Of a stretch of DNA of 64,000 bases, positions 62,634-64,000 are shown one piece after another. Source of the DNA: Lumnitzera littorea (lineage: Eukaryota; Streptophyta; Magnoliopsida; Myrtales; Combretaceae); assembly GCA_024138015.1 (NCBI GenBank), contig JAMXBB010000003.1:9749265-9813264 (forward strand). The letters are read 5' to 3'. The first letter of the stretch is position 1. Each line of letters begins with the position of its first letter. Made by a program: the position numbers and the translations under genes. The notes beneath the pieces are model-generated. The model worked only from the letters and a program-made list of their open reading frames with translations. It ran no database searches and had not been told where the DNA came from.

Positions 62634-63261
62634 AAGGCTATTCATCAAACCAAACCGAATCGAACCAAAACATGGATCAAACAGGACCAAACTGTAAATT
62701 ATGGTTCATTTATATTTTGGTTTGGTTTGCAGTTCATCTCAAAGAGGATCCAAATGGTTCGCAGTTGGGTTTGGAAGATCAAATCAAACCAAACTACTTG
62801 AACTCAAACCAAACCACTTCTTATTTATAAATAAAAAATAAGTGACATTTTTTAATTTTAAATCCTATTAACATTTCATTTTGACTCTATTTACATTTTT
62901 GTATTGTCCCTTATCTCACATTCTATCTCTACTATCCATTCCTTCTCCTTTATTGTCATTTTTTATCTTTCAAACAAATTTGCATACTTTCATTATCACC
63001 TAAAATGCAATATTACTATAGCATAATGGTATGTGACTTTAACTCTCATGTGTTCTTCCTCATTTCAAATATTAATATTTGGTTAAAAATTTCGATAACT
63101 ATTAGTATTATCAAATAAAACGAAGTATTTTTAAAAACGATTCCAATTTAGCCAAATCATATTGAATCGCATTTAAAGCAGTTCAGTTCAAAATATTGAA
63201 TCGTTAAAAATGTTTTGGTTCATTAACGATTTGAATTAAACTAAACTATGAACACCTTAAG
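62634..63261. mobile_element. hAT-type MITE with perfect 8-bp target duplication
   Basis: 628 bp with no coding capacity. Ends read inward are AAGGCTATTCAT (left) and CTTAAGGTGTTCAT (right, minus strand). The octamer TTGTTTAT flanks it exactly on both sides (62,626-62,633 and 63,262-63,269). The subterminal CAAACCAAACCGAATCGAACC-like sequence is typical of a widespread plant hAT MITE type. The 68-aa frame at 62,595-62,801 is an accident of this repeat. Confidence 0.8.
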
Positions 63262-63313
63262 TTGTTTATCATTAGAAAAGTCTATTTATGATGGATTATG
63301 CCCATGATGAGGT

Positions 63314-63617
63314 AAAATGAGTATCCTCATATGGAAGTACTCATGAATCATGCATATATTGATACAATAGCAAGGAATTTAAAAGAAAAATAATATTTCT
63401 TCTTTGTTTTGAAAAGAAAGAAAAATGATAGAGAATGAATTTGGGAAAAAAGGTTTTTCCATTTTAAAATGATTATCCACATATGGAACTATTCATGAAT
63501 CATACATATATTGATATGATAGGAAGGAATTTAAAGAAAAAATAGTTTTTTTTTTCTTTATTTTGAAAAGAAAGGAAAATGACAAAGAATGAATTTGGGG
63601 AAAAAGGTTTTACCATT
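63314..63617 (+). repeat. Tandem duplication, 152-bp unit, two copies
   Basis: Unit 1 (63,314-63,465) and unit 2 (63,466-63,617) share 'TCATGAATCAT.CATATATTGATA' and 'GAATGAATTTGGG' blocks at fixed spacing, with scattered differences. This is an older event than the 69-bp duplication at 30,001. Confidence 0.85.
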
Positions 63618-63885
63618 AAAACAAAAACATATAATAAAATATAAGGATCTTCATGGTATTTTAATTAAATAAAAAAATCATATTATCAATTTTTCTTCTA
63701 CTTTATTTTTCCATTTAATCTAAATAAGAGAATTTATTATTTTGCCTTATATTTTCTTTTCTTCCTAATTTTTTCTTTCCTCTTAATTTTTTCCCTTTTT
63801 CCAAACATAACACAATGTTAATCACAAAAACATTTAAGAATTTTCCGAACTACCTAGAGCATGTGGAGGGACCATTTCTTACCAT

Positions 63886-64000
63886 GCATCTAGACCTGGG
63901 TAAAGACCGGTTTCGAACTATGAACCGAGTTGACTCACCGTGGCAAACCACCGGAATTTATTAAAAAAAAAAGGTGGCCTAACCAGCCACCGCCCCTACC
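63886..64000. mobile_element. Left end of a probable hAT-like element, cut by the window edge
   Basis: Starts TAGACCTGGGTAAAGACCGG and continues with GAACCG/CACCG-rich sequence like the start of the element at 30,250. The rest lies beyond the window. Confidence 0.4.

Overview
The window looks like nuclear DNA of a flowering plant. It is AT-rich and gene-poor, and it is packed with nested, decayed plant-type retroelements: Ty3/gypsy LTR elements primed by initiator-tRNA-Met, an Athila/Tat-like element with a tRNA-Asp-type primer site, a Ty1/copia remnant, an L1-type LINE and hAT-like MITEs. The species cannot be fixed from the sequence. I see no rRNA, tRNA, organellar insert, CRISPR array or bacterial-style operon.

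There is one convincing intact host gene, at 26,210-27,604 on the minus strand. It is an intronless family-1 UDP-glycosyltransferase of the UGT75 type (464 aa) with a complete PSPG box. A second copy in the same orientation at 38,453-39,850 is a pseudogene. It carries an N-terminal frameshift, three in-frame stops, a one-base deletion inside the PSPG box and a Cys-to-Tyr change there. Recognisable flank similarity on both sides shows that a block of about 2 kb was duplicated. The roughly 11 kb between the copies is now filled with transposon debris.

Layout. 1-9,593: a minus-strand gypsy element (family A) made of a 5' LTR piece, PBS, short internal region with gag zinc knuckles, PPT and 3' LTR, interrupted by an opposite-strand solo LTR of the same family. 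9,594-12,475: AT-rich, MITE-like and unassigned DNA. 12,476-15,369: Athila/Tat-like LTR (family C) with its PBS and part of its interior. 15,370-16,289: unassigned, with a triple poly-T repeat. 16,290-23,274: family A LTR and two opposed family B LTR pieces. 23,275-24,480: copia RT-RNase H remnant with 3' LTR. 24,481-26,209: unassigned, with a possible LTR. 26,210-28,230: UGT gene and flank. 28,231-33,150: AT-rich DNA, a tandem duplication, an hAT-like element, and B and C LTR pieces. 33,290-35,590: LINE. 35,591-38,250: diverged repeat-like DNA. 38,251-40,710: UGT pseudogene block. 41,607-44,095: gypsy element with both LTRs and most of pol deleted. 45,989-49,347: family B LTR. 51,393-54,485 and 54,664-58,280: two solo LTRs (B, then A) in one target region. 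59,682-62,117: family D LTR element whose interior is only about 230 bp. 62,634-63,261: hAT MITE with a perfect 8-bp target duplication. 63,314-63,617: tandem duplication.

The only functional inference about the host is a small UGT75 tandem cluster that has lost one member. The rest of the window records retrotransposon insertion, LTR-LTR recombination and internal deletion. I did not find a convincing novel system. The most instructive structures are the family A nest, the two internally gutted gypsy elements that kept their cis signals, and the terminal inverted repeats on the A and B LTRs.
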